64,000 bases of DNA, taken from the NCBI GenBank assembly GCA_021647745.1, contig JAKIUB010000009.1, positions 1-64,000 of the forward strand, in the 5' to 3' direction. A model generated the notes under the pieces. That model saw only the letters and a list, made by a program, of their open reading frames with translations, ran no database searches and was not told the DNA's origin. Source of the DNA: Paracoccaceae bacterium. Lineage in GTDB: Bacteria; Pseudomonadota; Alphaproteobacteria; Rhodobacterales; Rhodobacteraceae. Position numbers and translations under genes: made by a program. This document shows positions 42,901 to 51,515 of the stretch, piece by piece; position 1 is the stretch's first letter, and each line of letters starts with the position of its first letter.

Positions 42901-43705
42901 TCTGGCCCTGCTGCAGGGCGCGGCGGAGGCAGCGGGCGAGATCGCCAAGCGCTATTTCAAGGCCAGCCCCGAAACATGGGATAAAGGCGCTGGCCAGGGA
43001 CCGGTGACCGAGGCTGATCTGGCGATCAACCGGATGCTGAAGGCCGAGTTGCTTGCTGCCCGCCCCGATTATGGCTGGCTGTCGGAAGAAAGCGAAGACA
43101 ATGCGGCGCGGCTTGACCGCAAACGGGTGTTTATCATTGATCCGATTGACGGCACGCGGGCTTTTATCAACGGCGAGAGCAGCTTTTCACATGCGCTGGC
43201 AATTGCAGAAAACGGCAAGGTTATTACTGCCGTGGTGCATGTGCCGATGAAGGCGCAAATATTTACAGCTACGCTTGGCGGTGGGGCGCGTTGCAATGGC
43301 AAGCTTGTATCGGTCAGTGCGCAGGCCGGGATGTCTGGTGCGCGGGTGTTGTCGCGCCGGCCTGATTTAAAGCCCGAACACTGGCGCGCTCCCCATCAGA
43401 TGCAGCACCATTTCAGGCCCTCGCTGGCCTACCGTTTGTGTCTGGTTGCCAATGGCCGCTATGATGCCATGCTTACCCTGCGCCCGGCATGGGAGTGGGA
43501 TGTGGCGGCCGGTGAGCTGATCGTGCGCGAAGCCGGTGGCTGCGTGACCACTGCCGCCGGTGATAAAACCTGCTATAACAATCCCGTGCCGAAGCTGGCG
43601 GGCATGGTGGCCGCGCCACAAAAACTGGTGCAAAATATCATCGCAGCCTTGCAGCCTGCGGCAAAACAGCCTATCGCGGGACTGACCATTCCAAACGGAG
43701 AATAA
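42887..43705 (+). CDS. Inositol monophosphatase family, CysQ-like 3'(2'),5'-bisphosphate nucleotidase
   Basis: 272 residues. Metal site residues: Glu67-Glu68 in LSEESED, Asp85-Pro-Ile-Asp88-Gly-Thr in IIDPIDGTRAF, and a distal Asp in WEWDVAAGE. The family hydrolyses PAP, inositol phosphates or other small phosphates; CysQ is the best guess. Translation starts at TTG 42887 with AAGGG 7 nt upstream, overlapping pmbA; no better start is available. Confidence 0.82.
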   Translation: MPAADLALLQGAAEAAGEIAKRYFKASPETWDKGAGQGPVTEADLAINRMLKAELLAARPDYGWLSEESEDNAARLDRKRVFIIDPIDGTRAFINGESSFSHALAIAENGKVITAVVHVPMKAQIFTATLGGGARCNGKLVSVSAQAGMSGARVLSRRPDLKPEHWRAPHQMQHHFRPSLAYRLCLVANGRYDAMLTLRPAWEWDVAAGELIVREAGGCVTTAAGDKTCYNNPVPKLAGMVAAPQKLVQNIIAALQPAAKQPIAGLTIPNGE

Positions 43706-43708
43706 AGC

Positions 43709-43951
43709 ATGACCCAGCGTTTACACCTCGTTTTTGGCGGCGAGCTGACCGACCCGCAACACAATACCTTTCGCAATACCGACGATATCGACATCGTTGG
43801 CATATTTCCGAGCTACGCCAAGGCCTATGATGCCTGGAAATCCGCCGCCCACAGCACGGTAGACAATGCCCATATGCGCTACTTCATCGCTCACCTTCAC
43901 CGGCTGCGCGACGAAGCAACCGAGGCTAGCTCCACCGAAGAACTTGGATAG
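43709..43951 (+). CDS. DUF4170 protein
   Basis: 80 residues: MTQRLHLVFGGELTDP... VGIFPSYAKAYDAWKSAAHSTVD ... YFIAHLHRLRDE. Known by its place upstream of waaA in many alphaproteobacteria; no function known. GGAG precedes the ATG and it lies 3 nt after the CysQ-like gene. Confidence 0.88.
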   Translation: MTQRLHLVFGGELTDPQHNTFRNTDDIDIVGIFPSYAKAYDAWKSAAHSTVDNAHMRYFIAHLHRLRDEATEASSTEELG

Positions 43952-43962
43952 GCAGGTTGTAA

Positions 43963-45132
43963 ATGTCATCTCCCTCTGCCCCGACAGGCATTTCGGCTCT
44001 TTTGCGGGGGGTTCGCTCGGCCTCTGCGCCGTTGCCTGCGCGGCCGGAGGGGCCGCTTGTCTGGCTGCACCTGCCGGAAGACTTGCCTGAGGGCGCATTG
44101 CCGGCGCTGCTCAAAAAGCTGGGGGATGTCTCGATATTGATGACCCATACCGGCGAGGTGCCACAAGGAGCGATCTGTCAGCCTTTGCCGGGGCCACGGC
44201 GCGGCTCGATAGATGCTTTTCTTGATCATTGGCAGCCTGATGTTTTGTTGTGGGGCATGTCGGAAACCGGGTTGCCTATCGTACGGCGCGCCAAGCGAGC
44301 TGGTATAAAAATGCTATTTGCCGATTTGCTCGGCAAGACCTTTTTGACCGGCTATAAAGGGCGGCAGCTCGGGGATTTTTTATATCACTTTGATAAAATC
44401 ATGTTGGATACAGAAGAGCTGGCCATCCGTCTCCCGAAGTTGGATATAGATGCTGTGCAGCTTGTACCATTTAGCCCGCTGAAGGAAACCGCTGAAACCC
44501 TGCCGGAAAACGAAGCCCAGTTGCGGCGGGTTTCCGGTGCGCTGGGCCCGCGCCCTGTCTGGTGCGCGGCGCTGGTTTCGCGTGGTGAGGTGGGAGCGTT
44601 GCTTGGGGCTCATCGCCATGCGATAAAAGCGATCCCGAACTTGCTTCTGGTGGTGGTGCCCAGGGCTGCCGGAGCTGTCATTGGTCAGTGTATCGAGGAT
44701 GAGGGCTGGCGTCTGTCGAGGGACTGCCCGCAGCAATTACCGGATAAACAGACCGAAGTAATCTTGGCGAAAAATGCCGAAGATATGGGGCTTTGGCTGC
44801 GGCTGGCAACGGTTTCCTACATGGGAGGCACGCTTTACGGCCCCGAGGCCGCAAACCCGTTTTCGGCGGTGGCGCTTGGCTCGGCGGTGCTATGCGGGCC
44901 GGCCCGCGCGCCCTATGAGGCGCGCTATGAGCGGCTGTCGCGTGCAGGGGCGCTGGCCGAGCTGGAGAGCGCGGCCAGCCTGTCTGCGGGGCTTGTGATG
45001 GCGTTGGCCGCAGATCGCTCCGCCAGTCTGGCGCTCCAGGCGTGGGAAGTGGGGAGCGAAGGGGCGGTATCCGTATCTATTTTGGCGCGGGAGCTGGGGC
45101 AATATCTGGAGGTTGGCAATGAAGTCACCTGA
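43963..45132 (+). CDS. waaA: Kdo transferase (GT30), divergent
   Basis: Attaches Kdo to lipid IVA in LPS synthesis. 389 residues. The C-terminal half has RPVWCAALVSRGEVGALLGAH and LLVVVPR, followed by VSYMGGTLYGPEAANPFSAV, a variant of the usual GGHN-x-x-EPA acceptor loop. The N-terminal catalytic segment also departs from consensus. Context (DUF4170 before, lpxK after) and overall pattern support the call; the divergence lowers certainty about chemistry. Confidence 0.82.
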   Translation: MSSPSAPTGISALLRGVRSASAPLPARPEGPLVWLHLPEDLPEGALPALLKKLGDVSILMTHTGEVPQGAICQPLPGPRRGSIDAFLDHWQPDVLLWGMSETGLPIVRRAKRAGIKMLFADLLGKTFLTGYKGRQLGDFLYHFDKIMLDTEELAIRLPKLDIDAVQLVPFSPLKETAETLPENEAQLRRVSGALGPRPVWCAALVSRGEVGALLGAHRHAIKAIPNLLLVVVPRAAGAVIGQCIEDEGWRLSRDCPQQLPDKQTEVILAKNAEDMGLWLRLATVSYMGGTLYGPEAANPFSAVALGSAVLCGPARAPYEARYERLSRAGALAELESAASLSAGLVMALAADRSASLALQAWEVGSEGAVSVSILARELGQYLEVGNEVT

Positions 45133-46120
45133 TTTTTGGATAGAAGGAAAAGCCCGCCATCCGTGGGCTTTGCTCTTGTCGCCGCTTTCCAGGCTGTGGG
45201 CTTTGGCCGCAGCGCGCCGTTTGCGCAAGGGGCCATGGGAGAGGGTCGGCGTGCCGGTGATTTGTGTGGGTAATATTAATGCGGGTGGCACGGGAAAAAC
45301 ACCAACGGTCCTTGCGCTGGCCGAATATCTCGCGGCGCAGGGGGTTGCGGCCCATGTGGTCTCGAAAGGCTATGGCGGGCAAGAGATCGGGCCGCTGAGG
45401 GTTAATGAAATGAAGCATACGGCTGCGCAGGTCGGTGATGAACCGCTGCTCATGGCCGCCTTTTGCCCGACATGGGTGGCAAAAGACCGGGTCCTGGGGG
45501 CCAAAGCCGCAATCAAGGCGGGGGCCGAGGTGATATTGCTTGATGACGGGTTTCAAAATCCGGCGCTGCACAAGGATCTGTCATTGGTTGTAGTGGATGC
45601 CGAAGCGGGGTTTGGCAATGGCAGGGTCATGCCCGCTGGCCCCTTGCGCGAGCCGGTGGAGGTTGGTTTGGCGCGCGGCGATGTGGTTGTGAGCATCGGA
45701 TTGGCCAAGGCGCAGGCGGAGTTGGGGCGCATGTGGCCGGCGATAAACCGGAGGCCAAGGTTAAAAGCCAGACTTGAGCCGCTGCGCACAGGGATGGACT
45801 GGAAAGATCAGCGGGTCATTGCTTTTGCCGGTATCGGGCGGCCTGCCAAGTTTTTCAAAACCCTCAAAGAGGCGGGGGCCGAGATCGTAGCTGCGCATTC
45901 TTTTGCCGATCATGCGGTCTATCCGGATGCGGTATTGCGCCGGTTGCTCAAGGAATCCCGCCAGAAAAATGCACAACTGGCGACCACGGAAAAAGATGCG
46001 GCGCGCTTGCCGGCTTGGTTCAGGCCGGAAGTTATTACCTTGCCGGTGAGATTGGTGTTTGATGATGAAAAAGGGCTGGAAGATATTTTGCTGAAAGCCA
46101 GTGTGCTGCCGCCTCGGTAA
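45119..46120 (+). CDS. lpxK: Tetraacyldisaccharide 4'-kinase
   Basis: Phosphorylates the 4' position of the lipid A disaccharide at the inner membrane. 333 residues: N-terminal membrane-associated helix (ALLLSPLSRLWALAAARR), P-loop GNINAGGTGKTP (51-62), SKGYGG and the DDGFQNPAL motif. GGAGG lies 6 nt before ATG 45119, inside the end of waaA; overlap is 14 nt. Confidence 0.95.
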   Translation: MKSPDFWIEGKARHPWALLLSPLSRLWALAAARRLRKGPWERVGVPVICVGNINAGGTGKTPTVLALAEYLAAQGVAAHVVSKGYGGQEIGPLRVNEMKHTAAQVGDEPLLMAAFCPTWVAKDRVLGAKAAIKAGAEVILLDDGFQNPALHKDLSLVVVDAEAGFGNGRVMPAGPLREPVEVGLARGDVVVSIGLAKAQAELGRMWPAINRRPRLKARLEPLRTGMDWKDQRVIAFAGIGRPAKFFKTLKEAGAEIVAAHSFADHAVYPDAVLRRLLKESRQKNAQLATTEKDAARLPAWFRPEVITLPVRLVFDDEKGLEDILLKASVLPPR

Positions 46121-46134
46121 AGTCGGCGGGGTCA

Positions 46135-46156
46135 GGGCGGCGCGCTGGCGCCACCC
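46135..46156. terminator. Candidate terminator between lpxK and the DsbA-like gene
   Basis: GGGCGGCGC / GCGCCACCC forms a nine-position stem with one mismatch and a GCTG loop, followed on the plus strand by GGTATTTT. It lies in the 48-nt gap between the two convergent stops and could serve both. Confidence 0.45.
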
Positions 46157-46168
46157 GGTATTTTCGGG

Positions 46169-46810
46169 CTATTCGCCTAATTTGTCATTCAGGATTTTGG
46201 CAAAATCCTCATAGGACATATTTTGGGTCAACTCGCCATCAATCAAGAAAGACGGTGTTGACCGGATATTGTCACGCTCGGCATTGGCCTGAAAGTCAGC
46301 AACAAGCAGTTGTGCGTTGTCATTATCCTGCAAGCAGGCGACGATGGTTTCTTCGTCCAGACCGGCTTGCTTGCCAACCGAAATAATGCCATCGGAAACG
46401 GCGGCCTGGCTACCGGCACGCGACCATTCCGCCTGACGCTTGAACAAAATATCCGAGATCTCGAAAAATTTGTCGCTATCACCAGTGCAGCGGGCGAGCA
46501 TATCGGCCCAGAGGCCCGGCCCGTCAAAGTAAACCGGACGATAGATGAAGAATATCTTGCCGGTGTTGATGAAGTTGGTCTCGAGCAGAGGGAATACATC
46601 ACGGTGGAAATTGGCGCAATGGGGGCAGGTGAACGAAGAATATTCGACCACCTTGATTGGGGCATTTTCATCGCCAAGCGTAAATTCCTGCACTGTGGGG
46701 ACAGTGCTTTCTTCCGGGTCGGTATTCTCTGCGGCACGGGCAAATGTTGCGCTGGTGGTGGCACCTGCGATCAGCGCCAGAGAGGCGCGACGGGTAATCA
46801 TTGTGGTCAT
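46169..46810 (-). CDS. DsbA-family thiol-disulfide oxidoreductase
   Basis: 213 residues. A twin-arginine-like start (TRRASLALIAGATTSATFARA) exports it; the thioredoxin-like domain has CPHC (62-65) in SSFTCPHCANFH and an inserted helical domain, with cis-Pro in STPSFLIDGE. Periplasmic disulfide formation or isomerisation is likely. AAGGA precedes the ATG, which overlaps the upstream DUF721 stop (ATGA). Confidence 0.9.
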   Translation of the reverse strand: MTTMITRRASLALIAGATTSATFARAAENTDPEESTVPTVQEFTLGDENAPIKVVEYSSFTCPHCANFHRDVFPLLETNFINTGKIFFIYRPVYFDGPGLWADMLARCTGDSDKFFEISDILFKRQAEWSRAGSQAAVSDGIISVGKQAGLDEETIVACLQDNDNAQLLVADFQANAERDNIRSTPSFLIDGELTQNMSYEDFAKILNDKLGE

Positions 46811-47343
46811 TGTGGTGGTCCTTTGGAGGTTAACATTATATTTTTACCGAGACTTTCCAGCAAGGCACGCAGCTTTTGATCTTCTACGTCGGCCACTTGC
46901 CCGGCAAGGGCCTTGGCCTGTTTGGCGGGTAACTCCGGCGCGGGTTGATCATGCTTGAAAGCGTGCTGTGGTTCGGCAAAGCCGGCGTGGTCACCGCTTT
47001 GGGTGATGCGGATATCGGCAATGGCGCGGTAGCCGTAGCTGGCATTTACCCGTTCTTTCAAGCGAGGTAGTTGCATTTGCAGCTCGGGGGCATGGGCGGG
47101 TTTGGCCAAAAGGGTCAGGCGTGCGCCCAGCCCCTGGCGTGCGTAGCTTATTTTTAGCGGGCGGGAGATACGGGCAATCTCGGCGCCGGCGATCTCGTTC
47201 CAGTGGGTCAACAGGCGCATCTGGGCAAAGCCGCGCGCGCCGCCGGTTTTTTGGATGCGGGTTTCAACCAGCGCGGCGGCATGGGTGAAGCCACGGCCAA
47301 AGCGCCGGTCTTTTCCGCTGGTTTTGCGCGTGTTGCCTTGCAT
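46807..47343 (-). CDS. DUF721/DciA-like protein
   Basis: 178 residues. The DciA-like core includes LLTHWNEIAGAEIARISRPLKISY and LTLLAKPAHAPELQMQLP, with NASYGYRAIADIRITQ. In bacteria without DnaC, DciA loads the replicative helicase; function here is inferred from family. CGGAG lies 5 nt before ATG 47343. Cotranscribed with the DsbA-like gene and divergent from mutY. Confidence 0.82.
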   Translation of the reverse strand: MQGNTRKTSGKDRRFGRGFTHAAALVETRIQKTGGARGFAQMRLLTHWNEIAGAEIARISRPLKISYARQGLGARLTLLAKPAHAPELQMQLPRLKERVNASYGYRAIADIRITQSGDHAGFAEPQHAFKHDQPAPELPAKQAKALAGQVADVEDQKLRALLESLGKNIMLTSKGPPQ

Positions 47344-47422
47344 GGAATCTCCGTCTATCTTGGCTGAGTTTAGCAGCTCGGGAGGTGATTGCCATACCAC
47401 GTGAGGCAGAAAACGGGGATAA

Positions 47423-48460
47423 ATGACTAATTCACATGAAATAGGTGGAAAACTGCTCATCTGGTATGAGGCTCATGCACGCGAGCTGCCTTGGCGGGCG
47501 CGACCCGGTTGTGCGCAACGGGTGGATCCCTATCGTGTGTGGCTTTCGGAAATTATGCTGCAACAGACCACGGTGGTGACGGTCGTTCCTTATTTTGAGG
47601 CCTTTTTGATGCGCTGGCCCGATGTGCAGGCGCTGGCCGGGGCGCCTGACGAGGCTGTATTGGCGGCATGGGCCGGTCTTGGATATTATGCCCGTGCGCG
47701 AAATCTGATAAAATGTGCCCGTATGGTGGCGGCGAACGGCGGGATGTTTCCCGATACCGAGGCGGGGCTGCTGGGCCTGCCAGGCATCGGGCCGTATACG
47801 GCGGCGGCAATTGCCGCAATCGCTTTTGGCCGCGCCGCTGTGGTGGTGGATGGCAATATCGAGCGGGTAATGGCGCGGTTGTTTGACGAGCAGATCCCAT
47901 TACCGCAGGCCAAGCCGCTGCTGAAGATGCGGGCGGCGGCGCTCACCCCTTCGCGGCGCGCGGGAGACCACGCACAGGCGCTGATGGATCTCGGGGCGAC
48001 GGTCTGTATTCCCAAAGCCCCGCGCTGTGAGGCCTGCCCGCTGGCAGGATTTTGTGTAGCAAACAAGGCCGGGCGTGCCGCCGAGCTGCCCCGTCGCCAG
48101 CCAAAAAAACCCAAGCCCTTGCGGCGGGGGTATATTTTTCATGCCCTGCGTGAGGATGGCACCGTTTTGCTGGAAACACGCCCGCCGCGCGGGTTGCTCG
48201 GGGGGATGCAGGGGCTGGTTGGCAGTGACTGGCAGCAGGAAATGCCACCTTTTTTACCGCCGCTAAGCGCTGATTGGCAGGAGGCGGAGGCAAAAATATA
48301 CCATATATTTACCCACTTTAGCCTTGAACTGACCCTGATGGCGGCCCGTGTCGGGGGGCAGATGCCACGCATGGGCGCATTTGTACCACCGGTGCCTGCT
48401 GGTGATTTGCCCAGCGTAATGCGAAAAGCCTATTTGGCAGGGCAGCGGCAGCTTTCTTGA
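47423..48460 (+). CDS. mutY: A/G-specific adenine glycosylase
   Basis: Removes adenine mispaired with 8-oxoguanine. 345 residues. Catalytic Glu43 in LSEIMLQQT, HhH motif GLPGIGPYTAAAI, Asp143 in VVVDGNIERV, and the iron-sulfur ligands Cys195, Cys202, Cys205 and Cys211 in the C-x6-C-x2-C-x5-C spacing. A C-terminal NUDIX-like recognition domain follows with LLGGMQGL and FTHFSLELTL. Confidence 0.97.
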   Translation: MTNSHEIGGKLLIWYEAHARELPWRARPGCAQRVDPYRVWLSEIMLQQTTVVTVVPYFEAFLMRWPDVQALAGAPDEAVLAAWAGLGYYARARNLIKCARMVAANGGMFPDTEAGLLGLPGIGPYTAAAIAAIAFGRAAVVVDGNIERVMARLFDEQIPLPQAKPLLKMRAAALTPSRRAGDHAQALMDLGATVCIPKAPRCEACPLAGFCVANKAGRAAELPRRQPKKPKPLRRGYIFHALREDGTVLLETRPPRGLLGGMQGLVGSDWQQEMPPFLPPLSADWQEAEAKIYHIFTHFSLELTLMAARVGGQMPRMGAFVPPVPAGDLPSVMRKAYLAGQRQLS

Positions 48461-48473
48461 TTTGAAACATTGA

Positions 48474-48501
48474 TTGAAGGAAAGCGCTGGGCCAGTATAC
48501 C
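48474..48501 (+). promoter_or_regulatory. Possible promoter of the AlkB gene
   Basis: TTGAAG, 16-bp spacer, TATACC, 25 nt before the ATG at 48526. Moderate match; not measured. Confidence 0.35.
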
Positions 48502-48525
48502 ACGGCGAACCGCAAAGGATACTTT

Positions 48526-49656
48526 ATGACCACCAAAACCCTTCCGTCTATTGCCAATGCACTACCCTTTTGGGTGTCGCTTGTTTTTGTGCCGCTATGG
48601 CTTTTTTCGGTGATACAGGGCGGATGGTGGCTGCTACTAATCCCGGTTTACACCACGGGGATCACCTCCTTGCTGGATGTGCTTTTTGGCATGAGTCGAG
48701 AAAACCTTGACCCGATGGCAGAGGAATCCACTTTATTCTGGCACCGGCTGATCACCTGGATATGGGTGCCAATTCAGGTGAGCGTGGTGTTCGGGGCGCT
48801 GATCGCGATTTTCTGGTTTGACCATCTTTCGCCCGGAGAAAGCATTGTGTTGATGCTGGTTACTGGTATGGTTTCTGGCGGGGTTGGCATTACCTATGCC
48901 CACGAGCTTATTCACCAGCATCATAAATTCGAGCGTGTGTTGGGAGATATCCTGCTGGCTACCGTGCTTTACGGGCACTTTCGCACCGAGCATATTTTGG
49001 TGCATCACCGCTATGTTGGCACCCCGCGCGATGTGGTGACCGCGAAGTATAACGAGAATATCTATCATTTCTTGCCGCGCGCGCTGATCGGTAGTTTTGT
49101 TTCCGCGCTAAAGGTCGAGGCCGAGCGGCAAATAAAGCGTGGGCGCAAGCCCGGCGATTGGTCAAACCCGTTCTGGATATATGGCGCGGGGGCGGCGTTT
49201 TTTCTGTTGCTGGCCGCATTTATTGGCGGTTTCGCCGGTATATTGCTGTTTATGATTCAGGCGGTGATCGGGATATTCTACCTCGGCATCATAGATTATG
49301 TCGAGCATTACGGGCTGGTGCGCAAGCATTTGGGAGAGGGGAAATACGAGCCGACAGCGCCAAGGCATTCGTGGAATTCCAACCATAAATTCACCAACTG
49401 GCTGCTGATCAACCTCCAGCGACACTCCGATCACCATTATAAGCCAAGCCGCCGTTTTCCGCTGTTGCAGACCTATGACGAGACCGAGGCCCCACAGCTG
49501 CCTTATGGCTATCCGGTTATGGCCGTTCTGGCCTGCAACCCGCGGGCGTTTCGCCGGATGATGAACCCCAAAGTGAGGGCGTGGCGCAAGATGTATTATC
49601 CCGAGATCACCGATTGGCAGCCCTATAAAGAGGGCACGACGCCGATGCCGCGCTAA
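48526..49656 (+). CDS. alkB: AlkB-like membrane di-iron monooxygenase (alkane 1-monooxygenase family)
   Basis: 376 residues with about six membrane helices and the family's eight-His signature: HELIH (126-130) with following HH, EHILVHHRY (155-163), YVEHYGL (258-264) and LQRHSDHHYKP (297-307). Box 2 reads EHILVHH where well-studied AlkB proteins have EH-x-x-GHH, so substrate may not be an n-alkane. Terminal hydroxylation also needs rubredoxin and a reductase, which are not here. AAAGGA precedes the ATG. Confidence 0.85.
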   Translation: MTTKTLPSIANALPFWVSLVFVPLWLFSVIQGGWWLLLIPVYTTGITSLLDVLFGMSRENLDPMAEESTLFWHRLITWIWVPIQVSVVFGALIAIFWFDHLSPGESIVLMLVTGMVSGGVGITYAHELIHQHHKFERVLGDILLATVLYGHFRTEHILVHHRYVGTPRDVVTAKYNENIYHFLPRALIGSFVSALKVEAERQIKRGRKPGDWSNPFWIYGAGAAFFLLLAAFIGGFAGILLFMIQAVIGIFYLGIIDYVEHYGLVRKHLGEGKYEPTAPRHSWNSNHKFTNWLLINLQRHSDHHYKPSRRFPLLQTYDETEAPQLPYGYPVMAVLACNPRAFRRMMNPKVRAWRKMYYPEITDWQPYKEGTTPMPR

Positions 49657-49802
49657 ACTGGGTGGCCATGTGCCGGGTGGCGGGCACGGATTTGAGTATT
49701 TATAAAAGAATGAAGATGGGCGGAGCGCCAATTGGTCTATTGTAACTTTCGGGTTGGAAAACTATTATAGGGCCTTACCGGTTGATTTTGCGGAGATCAG
49801 GC

Positions 49803-50363
49803 ATGGCTTGGACAGACGAGCGCGTCGATATATTGAGAAAAATGTGGGGAGATGGCAAGAGCGCCTCCCAGATTGCGACCGAGCTTGGCGGCGTGACCCG
49901 CAATGCTGTGATCGGCAAGGTGCACCGGTTGGGCTTGTCCAACCGCCCGACAGCTGCGAAAGCTGCGCCCAAGCCGGCCACTGCCAAACCGCCTGCAAAG
50001 CCGAAAAAGCCCAAGATAGAGGCCAAAAAGGAAACGTCGACCGAGCAGCCGGTGGTGCAAAGGCCTATTCCGCGTCCACGCCCTATTATTACCGCTGGCA
50101 AGCCGCTGCCGCCACAGCGCTCGGCTACGGAAGTAAGTGCCGAAGCGCTCGCCAATGTAAAGAAAATCGAGGAAAAGGCCCGCAAGCTTAACCTGATGCA
50201 GCTGACAGAGCGCACCTGCAAATGGCCGATCGGTGACCCCGCGACCGAGGAATTCTGGTTTTGTGGCCACCCTGTCGAGCCGGGAAAGCCCTATTGCGAA
50301 ACCCATGTTTCAGTGGCCTTCCAGCCTATGAGCAGCCGCCGCGACCGCCGCGCCAGCCGCTAA
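49803..50363 (+). CDS. gcrA: GcrA cell-cycle regulator
   Basis: Sigma-70-binding activator of cell-cycle genes, working with CcrM methylation at GANTC in Caulobacter. 186 residues: N-terminal HTH-like domain (MAWTDERVDILRKMWGDGKS ... VIGKVHRLGLSNR), a Lys/Pro/Ala-rich linker (about 50-110), and a C-terminal domain with RTCKWPIGDP and FCGHPVEPGKPYC, whose Cys residues are conserved in the family. CGGAG precedes ATG 49803. Its stop overlaps the M35 gene's stop by 4 nt. Confidence 0.95.
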   Translation: MAWTDERVDILRKMWGDGKSASQIATELGGVTRNAVIGKVHRLGLSNRPTAAKAAPKPATAKPPAKPKKPKIEAKKETSTEQPVVQRPIPRPRPIITAGKPLPPQRSATEVSAEALANVKKIEEKARKLNLMQLTERTCKWPIGDPATEEFWFCGHPVEPGKPYCETHVSVAFQPMSSRRDRRASR

Positions 50364-50977
50364 CGGGATTTAAGGTAGGCGTCTTCTGCGAAATACTGGT
50401 AGCTGTCGGCATTAATGGTCGCCCCGCCCGGCGAGGTGCGGGCAAACGAGCTGCAAACATCGCGGTTATAGCAGCGGTCATCGGTGTCGCCGACATCCTC
50501 GTAATGGGACATTTCATGAATAAGCGTGCCAGCCCGGGTGCCCGAATTGAACACTTCGAGAAAAGTGGCATCCGACAGAAGCGGCAAGCCGAAATAAGGT
50601 GGGCACAGGTATATTGTGCCGGAATCATTCGGATAGACAAACGCAAAGGTGCCAGCATCACAGGAAGACGAGCGCGCCGGCTCGCAGACATAAGTGATCT
50701 TGGCAATGCGGATGTGGTTTTTCAGGGCTGATAGGGTCGTGCGCACTTTTTTGGCGCGTGCCGGCTCCCACCGGCCAAACCAGCTTTGATAGGCCCCGTT
50801 TTGTGGCGTGATCTGCACCGTGGCAGCGGAGAGAGCGTCAAACGCATTGAACAGCGCCTTTTCGATATCGGATTGCTGGGCAGCGCTACAGTTTAGAAAG
50901 CCGGCCTGAGCCGGTGGCGCAAGCGTCAGCAGCAGGGAAAAAATCATTAGCGGTGCCAGTATTATTTGTTTGAGCAT
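50360..50977 (-). CDS. M35-like (aspzincin) secreted metallopeptidase
   Basis: 205 residues with a signal peptide (MLKQIILAPLMIFSLLLTLA, cleavage near AQA). Zinc motif HEMSH (154-158) is followed by GDTDDRCY (163-170), fitting the aspzincin G-T-x-D-x-x-Y pattern with Asp167 as third ligand, and then NADSYQYFAED. This is the deuterolysin/peptidyl-Lys endopeptidase catalytic domain best known from fungi, here with several Cys for disulfides. Targets unknown. Confidence 0.85.
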   Translation of the reverse strand: MLKQIILAPLMIFSLLLTLAPPAQAGFLNCSAAQQSDIEKALFNAFDALSAATVQITPQNGAYQSWFGRWEPARAKKVRTTLSALKNHIRIAKITYVCEPARSSSCDAGTFAFVYPNDSGTIYLCPPYFGLPLLSDATFLEVFNSGTRAGTLIHEMSHYEDVGDTDDRCYNRDVCSSFARTSPGGATINADSYQYFAEDAYLKSR

Positions 50978-51062
50978 GGGTTTCTTTCACTAATATCGTG
51001 GGCGGCATTGTGTTGGAGGTCAAAAACTGGTGTAATTATTCGAGTGTAGCAGCGAAAGACCA

Positions 51063-51428
51063 ATGATCAAGTTTAACCTAAAATGTGAAGCTGGCCACGC
51101 GTTTGACTCGTGGTTTGGCTCCAATGAAGATTTTGACAAGCTGCGCGAGCGCGGGCTGATCTCTTGCGTGGTTTGTGGCTCTCCCGAGGTTGAAAAGGCG
51201 ATAATGGCGCCCAGGGTTTCTCAAAAAGCGCAAAAACCGGCATTGCGTGAAATGCCGGTCGCGGATGATGTCGGGGCGTCCTTTCCGGCCGAGGCGCGGC
51301 GGATGCATTATGGCGAGGCGCCCAAAAGGCCGATCATCGGGCAGGCCAAGATCGAAGAGGCGCAGGCGCTGCTTGATGAAGGGGTGCCGGTGGTGCCGAT
51401 GGCGGCCAAACCCAAACAGGTAAACTAG
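51063..51428 (+). CDS. DUF1178 protein
   Basis: 121 residues. Opens MIKFNLKCEAGHAFDSWFGS and has a second Cys pair, CVVCGSPEVEKAIMAP, forming a likely zinc-ribbon; the remainder is variable. Function unknown. Divergent from the M35 gene. Confidence 0.88.
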   Translation: MIKFNLKCEAGHAFDSWFGSNEDFDKLRERGLISCVVCGSPEVEKAIMAPRVSQKAQKPALREMPVADDVGASFPAEARRMHYGEAPKRPIIGQAKIEEAQALLDEGVPVVPMAAKPKQVN

Positions 51429-51515
51429 GCAAGGCTCCGCGCAGGGGTGGCACAGATGTTGACAGCCGCGGGCTTGCCGTGGTCAGACAAGACAAGCCGG
51501 AAGCAGGAGAAAAAG

